Notes: generated by a model not told the origin, from the sequence alone. A DNA stretch of 64,000 nucleotides from Ascochyta rabiei (GCF_004011695.2 NC_082408.1:2512641-2576640); one strand, 5' to 3'. Counted from the stretch's first letter, positions 36,237 to 47,961 are shown. Numbers and translations: made by a program.

Positions 36237-36840
36237 TGCTAAATCTCTTCCGGCATTACTATTTAGTAATTACTATTTTACTAAGTAATTACTTAGTAAA
36301 CCCCCATCCATGGTTTCCGTTGGAAATGGCCTGCGTTGGGTGGCAATTATTAATAGCATCAATCAAGTTTCAGACCAGATCCGCGCAATCTTCAGCTTCA
36401 TTGAAACCTATTAGGCGCTTGAATACCGTCCACAAGCAGCACCAGCAGGCAGACTACTCTTTTGCAGCCATCAAAATCCCACACTTATGTTATCTCAATC
36501 TCAAGACGCATACAAATTGGCACTACATGGACGAAATAGCTCCAACGACGTCCACAACAGCTTCTCTACAAATCTCAAACACCAGGGCTACTTATCTATC
36601 ACGTTATCTAAAATCTTCGTCTTATTAAGGCTTTTAAGACAGGAACGGTAAGACAGATTATTGCGCATATGGTGCAACGCTGGAGTGTAGACATTTAGCA
36701 GTTAATGCGTGGAATGGTGGATTAGGACAGAAGGGTATTATTATAAGCGCCTTTTTTTAAGGCTAATAATTGTTGAGTGCACGGACACGGCACTCTGGGC
36801 AAACGTTACAACATATAGCTATCTAGCGCAGTAAACACAT
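36237..36840. other. Less-mutated flank, no gene recognised; AT palindromes next to P6
   Basis: Immediately right of P6 are inverted copies of a TACTAAATAGTAATTACTA motif that also lies left of P6 (34,347-34,370), and a perfect 22-bp palindrome at 36,278-36,299. From about 36,300 the sequence is balanced, host-like and RIP-poor. The open frame 36,176-36,628 begins inside the P6 terminal repeat and is not credible as a gene. No recognisable protein on either strand. Confidence 0.4.
36278..36299. repeat. Perfect 22-bp palindrome
   Basis: TTACTAAGTAATTACTTAGTAA equals its own reverse complement. It may be the tip of a fold-back element interrupted by P6. Confidence 0.85.
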
Positions 36841-36888
36841 ATGTATGATTGCACCCTACCACAAGAACACACTTTCATTTTTACTACT

Positions 36889-38309
36889 ATGAAGCGCAGC
36901 CTCTCCAACATTAATGGCAGCATCTTTAGCGAGAAACGTCGCTGCGTATTTTTACTGCTGCCCTCTAACCTATCTACGCAGACGCTCACGCCCACTAGAC
37001 AAGACAAGCCCATTGGACAAGACAACCTCCAGCACGCCCCAGCGTTGATCCAGGAATGGCTCAACAACTGCATAGCGACGCCGCCGCCAGACATGTCAAC
37101 CGCACCACCAACCCCACACAGCACGTTGGCAGCAACATTGCGCAGGCAAGGGCGTATCAACAAACGCCCAGCTTAAACGCCCAGCCCTAGCAAGAAGCCA
37201 CTGCCGCAGACGTACCGCACGCGCAACATGTACCATGCTGGTGTCCTCATCAACTACCTGGCTGACCTTCCACCTGCCGTTAACAACGCGGTGCAGCAGA
37301 TTCTTAGGCTGGTGTCGGTAGACGACCCTGTGCAGACCAACAATCCGCAGCTCACCAGGCTAGCAGCGACATTCCTGGCTGAATTGCGGCGCAACGCGCG
37401 CGAATGTCTGCTTAAGGGCGACTAGAAGGCCACCCTGAACATTCTGGTGCGCACCCTCGCAGACTCCACGCCAGCAACGCTGCGGACACACATGTTGGAG
37501 AAAGGTGAGCTTGCTTGGCGGTGCGCGATTAAGTGCTAACACACCTAGTCTGGAACGCAGACCTAAAGCCAACAGCAAATCTGGCGCCTGAAGAGCTGTA
37601 AGACAATGTTGAAGACACCAGCAGCGCACGTACTCCGTTGACCGCGTCAATGCAGTACAGCCTCTTCAACACTAACTCTAGCTCTTTCAACGGACCCATA
37701 CCCTCCCTGCCGCCCAACTTATACTTAGTCACCTTAACCACCACCTTTAAGGCTGCAGACCCATACTACATCTCAACGCTGAAACCAGACATTACCGTTA
37801 GTCTGGCACACACCGCCTTTACATTGCGCCACCAGCAGCAGCTTATAGACTACCAGGCTGCTGGGTTTATACTGAGCGACCTACATGCGGCAGATATAGG
37901 CGTTTGCTTTCTATTCCTAGTTGTTGAGGCGAAGGGACTGAGCGTGAATGGCAGCCTTGTCAGCGCGCAGAACCAATCAGCCATCTGCAGCGCCTCCATG
38001 CTCCAGATCCTTAAAGACCTCAACTCCCAGACCCCAGCGCTGGATCCAGGACCTCTGTCATCCACAACGCCCGCTCTGTGCTTCTCTGTCGTTACCGAAG
38101 GCCCTGTTTATAAGCTGTGGGTGCACTTCCACCACAACAGCACAGTCTACATGGTCTTGCTGTGGTTATGGCGCACGACGCACACGCGTAGTGCAAATAA
38201 GCTAGTGCTTTTCCTTGTGCGAATCATGGACTGGGGAAGGAGTGCTTTCAGGGACAGCGTGGTGCAGAAGCTGGACAACATACCAGAACAGGTAAGGTCT
38301 AGGTTTTGA
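36889..38309 (+). pseudogene. Fungal PD-(D/E)XK-like (DUF7924-type) protein gene, three RIP-type stops
   Basis: Exon 1 is 36,889-37,504 and exon 2 is 37,549-38,309, joined by a 44-bp intron (GTGAGC...GCTAAC...CCTAG). Together they give one 459-codon frame. Stops fall at 37,174 (TAA), 37,423 (TAG) and 37,599 (TAA), each explicable by C-to-T or G-to-A. Exon 1 codes for a basic start (M-K-R-S-L) and helical region. Exon 2 has the nuclease-like fold: P-D-I-T-V at 37,785, V-E-A-K-G at 37,923-37,937 (the E-x-K motif), then the Q-N/A-S-M-L-Q-I helix and a C-terminal L-I-x-D/M-D-W-G region. This is a different PD-(D/E)XK subfamily from 14,194-15,701. Another GT at 38,292 might be a further intron, so the C-terminus is uncertain. 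Function of the family is unknown. Confidence 0.72.
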
Positions 38310-39317
38310 GATTGCGCGTAGACCTTGTCTGATTAATATCTTTGTCTAATATTATTGTTTAATATTGTTATAGTTAGTGGCATCTGTATAGCATAAAGAT
38401 AAGTACTCTCTAGCTGCCTTACTTGTGTTACACATCCCCCCCACCATTCCTACAAATTTCGTAGCTATCTAGTTACTTTCTATTACTACACCCCCAGCCC
38501 TCCTCTCTCCTCCCTAACAATCTTTGTACGCTAATCTCCTTATATAGCTTTCAATCTGCACACACTTAATTCCAGTCTAGTCCTAGATGTAACAAATAGT
38601 GCTAATACTGCCTGCGCGTCTTTCTGTTGTGCTGCTAAACTCCGCGTGTAAAGAAAGCAGCTACCTTCTTAATTAGTAGTTGGATAGTTGAGTATTGAAA
38701 TGCTGGAGATGGGAGATGGAAAATAGGAGATAGAGAATATACATAAACCTCTGTTCTTAGCTCGCTAGCTCTGCGCATAGCTATTCTTGGACTTTAAATG
38801 CTCTTTTACTTTAGACACTCTAAAACTTTAGATACTTTAGAATTTCTGCCTTACTATAACTACGACCCTGTAACTACAACCCTCTAACTACTACAACTAG
38901 TAGAGGCTTTAATTAGAGATTAGAGATAAAAGAGTTGCGATGGTGTATGTTGTAAGCGTGCTTTTTGCACTGCAATGGCCTGGTGATAGCCTGGTGATGG
39001 GATTAGAATAATTGTGGCTGCGCTAAGCTTAAGAGAGGAGGGTTGTCTGAGCGGAGGATATGATAAGCAATGAAGACATGCCTAAGCAGTTAGCTGTTAT
39101 AACAAATTACGACATTGCAGGTGTTGATGTTGATGTTAATATAGTACATACGCACGCAGAAGGAGCAGTGGCTGGTTAATTGCGCAGTTAATAAGGGCTA
39201 GTGCATCTGTGCGTAAGCTTGTTAAGAACACCAAAGCAGATTTGTTGTTAAAGCCGTATTTCCAGCCGTCTGACTGTACTCGCATAAGAGCTCTCTTAGA
39301 GGCTTAAGCAGGCTAGC
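38310..39317. other. Intergenic, no gene seen
   Basis: Mixed composition, moderately AT-rich. Contains small degenerate repeats (GGAGATGGGAGATGG-like at 38,705-38,740 and ACTTTAGA-like at 38,810-38,845). No supported frame or RNA gene. Confidence 0.4.
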
Positions 39318-39322
39318 ATGTT

Positions 39323-39676
39323 AATCTTCGCAGGTCAACTTACCTGCTACACCACCAGAGATAGCAAGATTAGCTACAGCCTTGCATATTAATGTTCGCA
39401 GATTAACTTATAAGCTACACCACTAGACACACTAATATTAGCTACAGCCTTGCACATCAATGTTCGCAGGTTAACTTACAAACTACACCACCAGACACAC
39501 TAATATCAGCTACAGCCTTGCACATCAATGTTCGCAGGTTAACTTACAAGCTATACCACTAGACACACCAAGGTTAGGTACAGCCTCGCATATCAATGTT
39601 TGTAGGTTAACTTACAAGCTACACTACTAGACACACTAAGATTAGCTATAGCCTTGCATATTGATTTTTGCGCAGG
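39323..39676. repeat. 68-bp minisatellite, five copies
   Basis: The motif AATGTTCGCAGGTTAACTTA recurs at 39,323, 39,391, 39,459, 39,527 and 39,595, with a degenerate sixth start at 39,663. Each step is exactly 68 bp, so there are no indels between units. Units differ mostly by C/T and G/A, as RIP would cause. No coding frame runs through it. Confidence 0.92.
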
Positions 39677-39955
39677 CACTTACTTCCTATAATCATATTA
39701 ATGAAACTAAAACACAAGTTGTACAGTTTCGTGATTACAAGCTAAATAGCTTTCGTTAGCTAGATCCTATCTCTGTCTTACTAGAGGGGATTAGGTGCTT
39801 TTCTGTGTTGTACTTACTAGATTTTAGCAGCCAACTAGGTCAGGTATAGCGGGTCGCTCACCCCTAACTGGCTCCAGTAGGACTTTGGACGAGATGAAAA
39901 ATGAGGTTTGCAGCAGAGGGGTTTAGGTTAATTAAAGTACAGTAAATCTAGCATA

Positions 39956-41802
39956 ACGTGTTTCACCACTAAGCGGTCACCACCACCGAGCGGTCACCCC
40001 TCACCAAAATCGTGACTATTACAGACTATTACCACTACACTACAACACTGCACTAATAATTACTCTAGCCTAATATACTATTTAGAAGCGTTACTATTAT
40101 TTATATTTATAATTTCTGCTGTATAGGTACGCGTGTTATAGCTAGTCTTACTACAACGCCTACAGTGCCTCTCCCTGCGTACCCTCTTTACAGGCTGTTA
40201 AGCTGCCTCCCTACTACTATAGTCCTTCTTAGCTATTAAATCCTGTATATTACCTACTATAAGACTCTCCTCTGTTTAAATATACTTTCTTTTACAACTA
40301 CACTATTCTGTTAGAGTAGCTATTACCTTATAAAAACTAGCTAGTTCCTGCACCTACAATACTAAATTATAACCTATAATAGCTATAACTTTTATAAGTA
40401 AATTAACAGCCTATAGAAGAGAAGAGACTAGTAATTCTCTATGCCTTTGTATGCGCTTATAACCTAGTGTTAATTACGCCTCTATCTCCTTTAGGGTAGC
40501 TAGCGTTTTTAACTCCTATAGGGTAGCCTCTAGTAGTAGAGGTGTTAGCGTGTAAAGCACCACATTAAGCTTTAATAGCACTTGCTCTAGGTTGTAGGGT
40601 ACTAAACTAGAGCCTCTAAAGCTTGCTAGGATATTTTCCTTTGTAATTGCCTTATTAAAAGTAATACAAAAGGCTAGTAAGAATATCTCTTTCTTAACTT
40701 ATGTAATAGAGTACCTTACCTAGCTATTAGTTTTAGTAGAGTACGCCTGCTTTAAAGGGGCAAAACAGCCTATATTAAGTGGCTGTAGTAGGTGTAATAA
40801 GTAAAAAGGCATACAGAGAGTAATAATCTTCTGTTCCTTATAGTACTTATAGAATTTATAGCTCTAGTAGCTCTTATAGCTGTCTATAATTAGCAGATAG
40901 TATATGTCTGCAGTACGCTCCTTTATATGCGCATTAAAGTGCTTTAGCTACTTTACACTAAGCTTATTTATTATCTAGCTATTAGCGCTAGTCTTAATTA
41001 CCTAGTTATAAGGTAGTCCTGTATACTAGCTTAATATAAGGACCTTACTACTAAAGATAATAAAGGGTGGGATAGCCTACCTACTAGCGTAGATACCCTA
41101 GATAATTATAACCTAGTTACAATTACCTAGCTGTATCTTCTTAGGAATACTTTGCTTCTTAGAGCCTATAAAGACTATCTAAGCAGTAATTATGCCTATT
41201 ATAAAGCTAGACTTATTAAAGTTATATATATCTTTATCTAGAATTCTATACTTCTCCTTTATATTTCTAACTAGCTTAAACTAGGGCTCTATAATGTATA
41301 GATCTTTCTTTAGGGCTTATTAATAATTATATAAGTAACTGTGTTAAAGCTTAACCTCCTTAGTACGCGTCCTAAACCTGTCTACCTAGTTCTTACTAAC
41401 AGGTCCTTTACTGCGTGTAGTAAGGAGATTATTAGCTATTTCTTACACTATAGTCCTTATAGCGCCTATTTCTTATATATCTAGCTTAAGTATATATACT
41501 ACTATTACCTCCTCCTCTATCTTATCTAGCTTGCTTAAGTTAGGTTAACAGTTATGTTAGGCGCGCTTTCTAGCGCGTTGTTGTACTAGCGTTATTTAAG
41601 GGATATTAAATGCTCTAGACACGTGTTTTGTAGTATTAGGAGGGGTAGCTTAGGTAGCCTGGATAGTAAGGTAGAGTGTGCCTTTGTTGTAGGTTAATTG
41701 CGCGTTGTGTTGTGGTGGCATTGTTGTAATAGTCTGTGATAGTCGCAATGTTGGTAAGGGGTAACCGCTTGGTGGTGGTGACCGCTCGGTGGTGAAATAC
41801 GT
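39956..41802 (-). mobile_element. Complete pogo/Fot1-like DNA transposon P7 (1,847 bp)
   Basis: The termini begin ACGTGTTTCACCACTAAGCG at 39,956 and close at 41,802 between TA duplications. Two GAGCGGTCACC-type motifs lie inside each end. The minus-strand transposase starts at ATG 41,721 and reads to a C-terminal knuckle near 40,150-40,110. It is much more AT-shifted than P2 or P4, with stops throughout, so it is an older or more often RIPed copy. Confidence 0.88.
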
Positions 41803-41804
41803 TA

Positions 41805-43070
41805 TTAGTAATTATCTTTTTATTTCAGATTTATTAGCAAACACATATATAATATAGACGCTAATTAACACCTTATAGTGTTTAGTTTTATAACCTAGTA
41901 TCTCTAAACTACCTCTAATAACGCAATTACTACTGCCTGTGCTGCTGTTACTGTTGTTACCTAGCTAGATAAGAGTAAAGGTCTAAAGTAGCTATAGAGA
42001 CTATCCTGCTAGTTTACTATCTTTAAAGCAATACTAAATGTATAGTTATCTAAGGCTAACAGTAGGATTAATAATAAGCTATTTTGCTTTTTTACTTAGT
42101 TTATAAAGGCAGAAATAAAGCAGCTAGCTATAAGTCTTAACCTACTACTTAAATATAGTAGTAATAAGAGATCTAGGTATCTGTTAGCATTAGTTTCTTT
42201 ACTAGAGGAGGCCTTACTAGTGTTTTACTAGCGTGCTGCTTACCTGTTAGCCTTTAGCTATTTTATCTATGTATTTAGTAGGAGTTGTTTATAGCTTAGG
42301 GCTGTCTAGAATGGTGTTTTGCAGTACATCTAGGGTACGTAGGGTAGTTAGATTAAGTTAGATTTAAGTATAATAAAACAACTAACAATAGAGGCATGCT
42401 GTAAAGCTATTAGTAGCTTACTTATAACTGCTAACAACCTTATATTTAGCTTTGTTAATAGTATAGAGATTGTGGTTTACAGACCTATATTTGCAGATTA
42501 GTAACTGTACTACTCTAGTTACAAAAAGTAACACTTACTTATCTATATAGTAATTGTCTTACCTAACAGATTATTTAGTAGTTGCTTTACTAGCGTCCTA
42601 TTATCTAGTAGAGACGTAACTACGTGTATTATACTTAACTTTAGCAGCTAACCTAGTTTATTAATAAGCTAGCTGCTACTAAACTAGTACTAATACGTGT
42701 ATGGCAACGTAGCTTTTAGAAGCTAGGATTATGTGCTAGAACTGTATAAGGATGTTAATACAGAGTATTTAACACCTACGCAGAAGAAGATTAATTAGTA
42801 ATTGTTAACTAAGCAGATAGTAGTTAAGTAGGGCTTTAGTAGGGTAAAACGAAACTTTAAAATACTCTAACTACGCACCTTAATAATTACTAGGTTATTA
42901 CTAATTAGGATCTATATTCTAGTTTTCTTATTTCTATAGAATTAGTAGACCTACCTAAGGTAGATAAATTAGATTACGCAGTTATTTAGTATAAAGGTGC
43001 TATTGCTAAAGGAGTACGTAAGCAGTAAATTTAAGTTAAATTAGGAGTAGAGGTGTAGGATAGTAACAAT
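41805..43070 (+). pseudogene. PIF/Harbinger-like transposase remnant (DDE_Tnp_4 type)
   Basis: Plus-strand reading at 42,440-42,950 recalls a Harbinger nuclease. It has a V-x-R-P-I-F-A-D-Q-Q-L-Y-Y-S-x-Y-K-K stretch, then L-L-S-S-R-D-V. Further on, near 42,690-42,870, it reads V-Y-G-N-V-A-F-R-S-Q/stop-D-Y followed by L-T-P-T-Q-K-K and V-K-x-G-F-S-R-V-K-R-N-F-K-I-L, the usual last helix of the family. RIP stops are dense and the terminal repeats were not identified. P7 is inserted at or beside its left end. Confidence 0.6.
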
Positions 43071-43399
43071 TATAGAAATTTGGTATATTAGTGTTAAGTT
43101 TTACTATGTCTAATATACTTATAGGGCTTATAACGTGCTAAAAACAGTAGAAAACTATGCAAAGCTAATAGCTGTAAGCTGTCTACAGGCTATCTGTAGG
43201 TTAAGAGGAATATACCTTATAAGTAGGTCTATTTTATATAGCAAGCTTATATAAACACTAAAGGTTAAACCTAGCAGAATCTATAAAATTACCGAAAATT
43301 AGCTTAGTTTCGCAGGCTGCTGTAACTGCCCTACAGCGCTAGCGCTTACTACCGCCTAATCTGTATAGTGCTAAACTAAAAACAGCAATATGTAGACCC

Positions 43400-44440
43400 T
43401 ACTAACGAATGTCTGTCTAGTAGCTTAAAATACTAAATTTATTAGATTATTAAGTATAATACCACGCTGCTGCCTATATACCTATCCTAACTACCTTAAT
43501 TTACCTAATAGAGCTAAAATACGCTTTATTATCTTATCTATCTTCTTATAATATGTCTTATTACGCTCTTCTAGTACTATAAGACATTATACAGTCTCTT
43601 ATTAAGATTCTTTAACAAATTACTAAAGGTTAGATCCCCTACCTATGCTAGTAGCAGTAGTAGCTAACTTAGCTGCCCTATCCTCTGTTGCTCTAGCTAA
43701 GGCTCTTATAGACTAACTTAAGGCTAGTACAGACTTATCCTTCTCTTACTATTACTTCTTCTTAGCACTTCTAAGCGTTAAACTACTTCTAATTAACTAG
43801 GAGGTAGTGCCTAACACAAAATGTACATTATCTAAATCCTTAAAGCTGTTACTATTACCCTTAATAACTCTAATCTTACTTAGTTTATTAGAGTAAGATT
43901 GTTCTAATGTTGTCTTTACAGTCTGCTTAGCAGTTTCCTACAGCATCTTTCTCTTCTTCTACTTTTCCTTATTTGCCTTGTGCTCTGCTATACACTACGC
44001 TAACCTCTCTCTTACAGTGTTAACATGCTCCTAGTAGCTACTACGCCTAATATTGCTCCTAGACATATTGTCTGCTGCTATCTCTATATCCTAATTGCGT
44101 AGTTAAGAGTCTATAAACTTTGTTTTAGCGTTAATTAATACCTCTTAGTATTTCTTAATAAACTAGTATTGTATAAATATGTTAAAGTTACTCTTCTTTT
44201 ATAGATATAGATAGTAATAATATAAAGTTACTGCTAGCTCTATAATTACACGCTTTTCCTGTGTATTTATATACTTTAGACGCCTCTACCCTCTTATATC
44301 TTTATTACTGCTGCTATTAGGTCCTACACTACCTCTTCTTAGAGCTCTGTCTAACGTAGTTAAGTTAAGACTCTAATAAGAGATTTAAGTGTCTAGGCAA
44401 TAAACCTGCGTGTAGGGGTTAGGAGGTAGGATAGATTAGT
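43400..44440 (-). pseudogene. Possible second Harbinger ORF (SANT/Myb-like accessory protein), RIP-mutated
   Basis: The minus strand gives a Lys/Glu- and Ser-rich frame with broken helical segments (about 44,080-43,540). Harbinger elements usually encode a SANT/Myb-like DNA-binding partner next to and opposite the transposase, which fits the orientation here. I see no clear tryptophan triad, so the call rests on position. Confidence 0.35.
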
Positions 44441-44447
44441 GCTAATA

Positions 44448-44693
44448 TTAAGGGGTAGACCTTGTAGTAGACGTGGTAGTGTTACTAGCAGTTGCAACAA
44501 CTGTTAGGCTCTTGGCCTTACTCTTAAGCCTCAGGCATGTGGATGCGTCCACCTCTGACCTGTAGGAAGCCTTAGGGCAAATAAGTACTGTTCTGGCCGC
44601 TGTCTCACTATCAAAGTGAGCATTGTTACCTTTTTGGCATGCTTGGCACGGTGGGCAGAGCCGTGGCCTTGACAACAACAACGCAATAGACAC
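44448..44693 (-). other. Small RIP-free island with an 81-codon frame of unknown nature
   Basis: About 180 bp (44,510-44,690) of balanced GC content sits between RIP-saturated stretches. The minus-strand frame contains C-P-P-C-Q-A-C, a cysteine cluster, and a Thr/Ser-rich end that runs out into the mutated flank. It may be an exon of the Harbinger accessory ORF or an unrelated insertion. No family recognised. Confidence 0.3.
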
Positions 44694-45479
44694 TAATAAG
44701 AGGTAGGGTAAGATAGTAACTTCTGTTGCAGAGGCCTTAACTTTAGAAGCCTGCTGCGCTACCTACGTAGTAGTACTAGGGCTTATTATTTAGGTATAGG
44801 GTTGTAAACTAGGTAGATCCTCTATCTTTTAGATCTAGTAATAAAATACACTATAGCAAAAAATCTAGTTTACTCTATAACTTTATAACTAGTTAGTTAT
44901 AAACTAGTAGTTAACTGCTAAGAAAAGTTTTGAGTTTTCATCTAAACTAACGCTGAACAGCATGTCTAGCAGGCATTATTATTAGTGTTACGCCGCGCGT
45001 CTTGGTAAGCCACAGAAACAGTGATCTGTCACGGAAAAGTAAACTACCTAGTCCCCTCCATTCAGCCTCGCAAGTCTTTCAGCTCAACCCATGAATCATG
45101 CGCTCACCAGCGTTAGGATTGGGGAAGCACTAGAAGCTGTTTCGTCTCGGCCGTCTCATTTCCGGTGGCTTCGCGGCTTCTCTGTTCCGCCAGCCATGAC
45201 AACAGGACGACTCGACGCTTCGAGGTTGCCCGCAGGAAGGCATTGATCACCAGTGCCGCACAGAGAAGATGCAAGCGCACTCCCCTATCATCTCGCCAAA
45301 CTCCCATCGTTCTAGGCCGGCTCATCGCATGACCATCGTGTGATGCAGATGGCTGTGCCCCTTCGAAACCGCTATGCCGCTCTCCACTGCTAACGGCACG
45401 ATAGGTGTGATTGGTGGAAATCGAGGCTTACAGATGCTACTAGGCACTTACAGCCCTTGCTCTATCCGTGCTTGGCGTG
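44694..45479. other. Transition from RIPed to host-like sequence, no gene recognised
   Basis: AT-rich to about 44,990, then abruptly balanced. Frames in 45,113-45,325 (minus) have no family resemblance and may be chance. Confidence 0.35.
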
Positions 45480-45720
45480 GTGTCAGGCTTTGTTTTACCG
45501 AGATTGTCCCCACTGGTTAAGTTTTGTTCCTGCCCAACCTCCTGAATAAGCGCTCTATTTTACATCGCGACCCCCACCTCCTTTGGCCCGGTCGTTACCA
45601 TCGTTCGTTCGCTCGCACACCACACACTCGATTTGCGTGGTCTTTACCTATTGAAACCTCGTCCCCCCCCCCCCCCCTTCGACCGTTCACTTTGACCATT
45701 CACTTAGGTCCGTATTGGCC
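45480..45720 (+). promoter_or_regulatory. CT-rich promoter-like tract with a C15 run
   Basis: Pyrimidine-rich plus strand with GTTCGTTCGCTCGC and a run of about fifteen C at 45,665-45,679. Filamentous fungal promoters often have such CT stretches just before the start. The following gene is not identified with confidence. Confidence 0.35.
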
Positions 45721-46628
45721 ATACGCATCGCCTCCGAGCCGTTTTTGCCTGCCCGTAGCCTTGCGTAGTACACCGTTCTTTCTACGAGGTCATTCCGCAC
45801 GGTGGTGTTGGCTCACAGGCCTCACCTGCTGGCCGTTTGTCTATTGTAGGGTGTTACTTTCGCAGACACTGGGAGCGTGGATTCGGCAGAGCAACCAGTT
45901 GGCGAGGCGGCGCCGTGCTGCTTCTGCGACAGAGTCAGAGCTACTTATTGCGACCGGCGTACACAAAGCTCGGGTGGGCGGGTATATCTTGCCACTTTGG
46001 TGGCAGAGGGCATTTCTCAAAGGTAAGTCAAGCTGGAATCAGTGGTTGGAAGCATTGACGAGCCTTGGTCTACGATATGACTTGCCCGAACCATCTTCCG
46101 AGAGAACGCTCCAAAAAACGCTCGGAAAAACGTCCCGATATAATACCCGCGTTGGTCTACTTCCAATCTGAAGCAGCTTCTTCAGCAGTACTAAGCACCC
46201 TGGAATGTGACATGGCCACCCGGGCTTCGAAGGAGCATATGGAGCTCACTTTCTTTCTTCGATTCTTACTTCTGGTTGCTGGAAACGACAAAGAACGAGT
46301 AATCTCCTTTCAGTATGACGCTTCTAATATTGCGGTTTCTCCTGCCGCAAACAAGGACTGGAACATGCCTCTCTTGGACTCGCAGCGACATCGGCTTGGT
46401 TGACAGGGGAACGCCAACATATAGACCTTGCACCTCACTACCAACGCTTTGTGTCACGTGTCGTGCTCCAAACCTCTCGGAAGCATGGCGCCTCCCCCTG
46501 AATTTATTGCGATGTCCCGCCAACTCGCAACACTTGCTTGAGCGGAGAAGGTTAGCACAGTATTCGATTACCAGTCCTTCCATCATGATAGATTGGCTTG
46601 CTTCGAATATTTTGTCCAAGGTCAACAA
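45721..46628 (+). pseudogene. Unidentified gene remnant or exons
   Basis: Open frames overlap in several phases: 45,524-46,171, 46,065-46,403 and 46,315-46,632 on plus, and 46,266-46,748 on minus. The sequence is RIP-free and has potential splice signals (GTAAGT at 46,023, CTTTCAG at 46,313). The segment around 46,150-46,330 reads as a plausible helical exon. No domain was recognised and strand cannot be decided from sequence alone. Confidence 0.25.
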
Positions 46629-47737
46629 ATGAACGCTTTCAGGAGTAGCACAGATACCAGAAATTACGAACCCGTAAATTGGTCTCTGATTAGTGGTGTC
46701 CAAGAGGTAGACGACGACTTGCCTTCGTACGAGTCTGTGCGAACGCATTGCAAGACCGGTGAGTCTCTATGCACGCAAAGGGAATACCTTTACTAATGTG
46801 TGTCACGCAGCTACGACAAAACTACCTTCAGAAGCCTCATTATCGGAACTTAAACTTTGACCTCCCACTCTGGTGTCTGAAGCTTCTACTACTGAGGATG
46901 TGACTGAGGTAACTACCACAGCGTTGTCACGAAGTCCTAAGCCTCTATCTTCCACCGTTCCCGACTTCTACGGCTTTCCCGATTTCAATGTCGACGCGTC
47001 CGACTTCCAGGTAATTGTTGCCAATGCTGTTAAGACAGTGCTGCCTGAAGTGTTACCGGCTATGCTCTGGAGCATCAAATTGGAAAATCTCTGGCACTCT
47101 GCATCGAGCAGAGTTCTGGATGATTTGAATCTTGATACGGCCAACTTCCGTGCTACTATCGTAAATGCGGTTGAGGCGGTACTTCCTAAAAGTCTTGCAA
47201 GCTGTCCCTTCGTTGGATACCATTTTGGAACCTCTTGCCCAGACCGCGTTAGACAAATTCTTTGATGCGGCGTTGTCTCGCGCCGATGATGAACTAGTTG
47301 AAAAAGGTGATGATTATAGGCTGGAACTTGAAGACAAACGCAATCAGAGTATCGAAGATATCGAAAAAGCGACTACAGATAAGCTGTATGAGCTCAGGAA
47401 CACAGCAGAAAACATTCTGGATTCACTGGGAGAATCCGCTGACAAAATATTTGATGATATCTTTGAGAGGTTAGAAGGTCTAAACGGGATCAATGGACTT
47501 AAAGATGGAATAGGAGACTTGGCGAGAAGGGAGGAAGAGAAGTTGGAACAGCAGCACAAGAAGATGGTGCGACAAAGAAAAAAGCTCAAGAAAATAAAGC
47601 GGGAGATTAAGATCATGACGGACGGAATGCGAAATGAGAGAAGGAGGTCGCGAAAAGAGAGGCGCAAGCTGAGAAAGGAAAGATTGGCGAAGCCAAAGGT
47701 AGGTCTCACGTTTAGACGCTTGGACGCTGAAGCGTAG
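46629..47737 (+). pseudogene. Coiled-coil protein gene with a one-base frameshift
   Basis: Exon 1 is 46,629-46,758 (M-N-A-F-R-S, with an acidic D-D-D-L-P-S-Y motif). The donor GTGAGT is at 46,759, and the acceptor is either 46,810 (CACGCAG) or 46,882. The first acceptor leaves an in-frame TGA at 46,858; the second avoids it. Exon 2 has two related segments, around 47,010-47,065 and 47,160-47,215, sharing V-x-N-A-V-x-x-V-L-P. Between them and the C-terminus the frame shifts by one at an AAAA run (47,188-47,191). The rest (47,192-47,737) codes for a long, highly charged coiled coil with an R/K-rich end. No family recognised. A single extra A could be a sequencing error, in which case the gene may be intact. 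Confidence 0.55.
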
Positions 47738-47961
47738 GAGCGAGGACCAAGATGAATACAGATCGACAACGACCAAACTAGGGTGTACCGCGGTAAATGT
47801 GGCTGTCATAGCCAAAGAGAACGCAAAGGCATCTACTTTGCATTGCTATGACAGCGGACAGTTCGATTCTACATAAATGAGGTTTACCCCTATGTTCGGT
47901 GGCGATCGGGAGGATAGCGACAAGGCCTGTGCGCGATCGCGTGCTTGCGAGCGCAATAGGG

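Noticed and set aside
36176..36628. 150-codon plus-strand frame
   Set aside because: It starts inside the P6 terminal repeat and crosses the element border; no family resemblance.
39323..39676. CRISPR-like array of evenly spaced repeats
   Set aside because: The whole 68-bp unit repeats without unique spacers, in a eukaryotic subtelomere; it is a minisatellite.
46266..46748. 160-codon minus-strand frame
   Set aside because: It overlaps the plus-strand exon of the coiled-coil gene; no domain or splice support.
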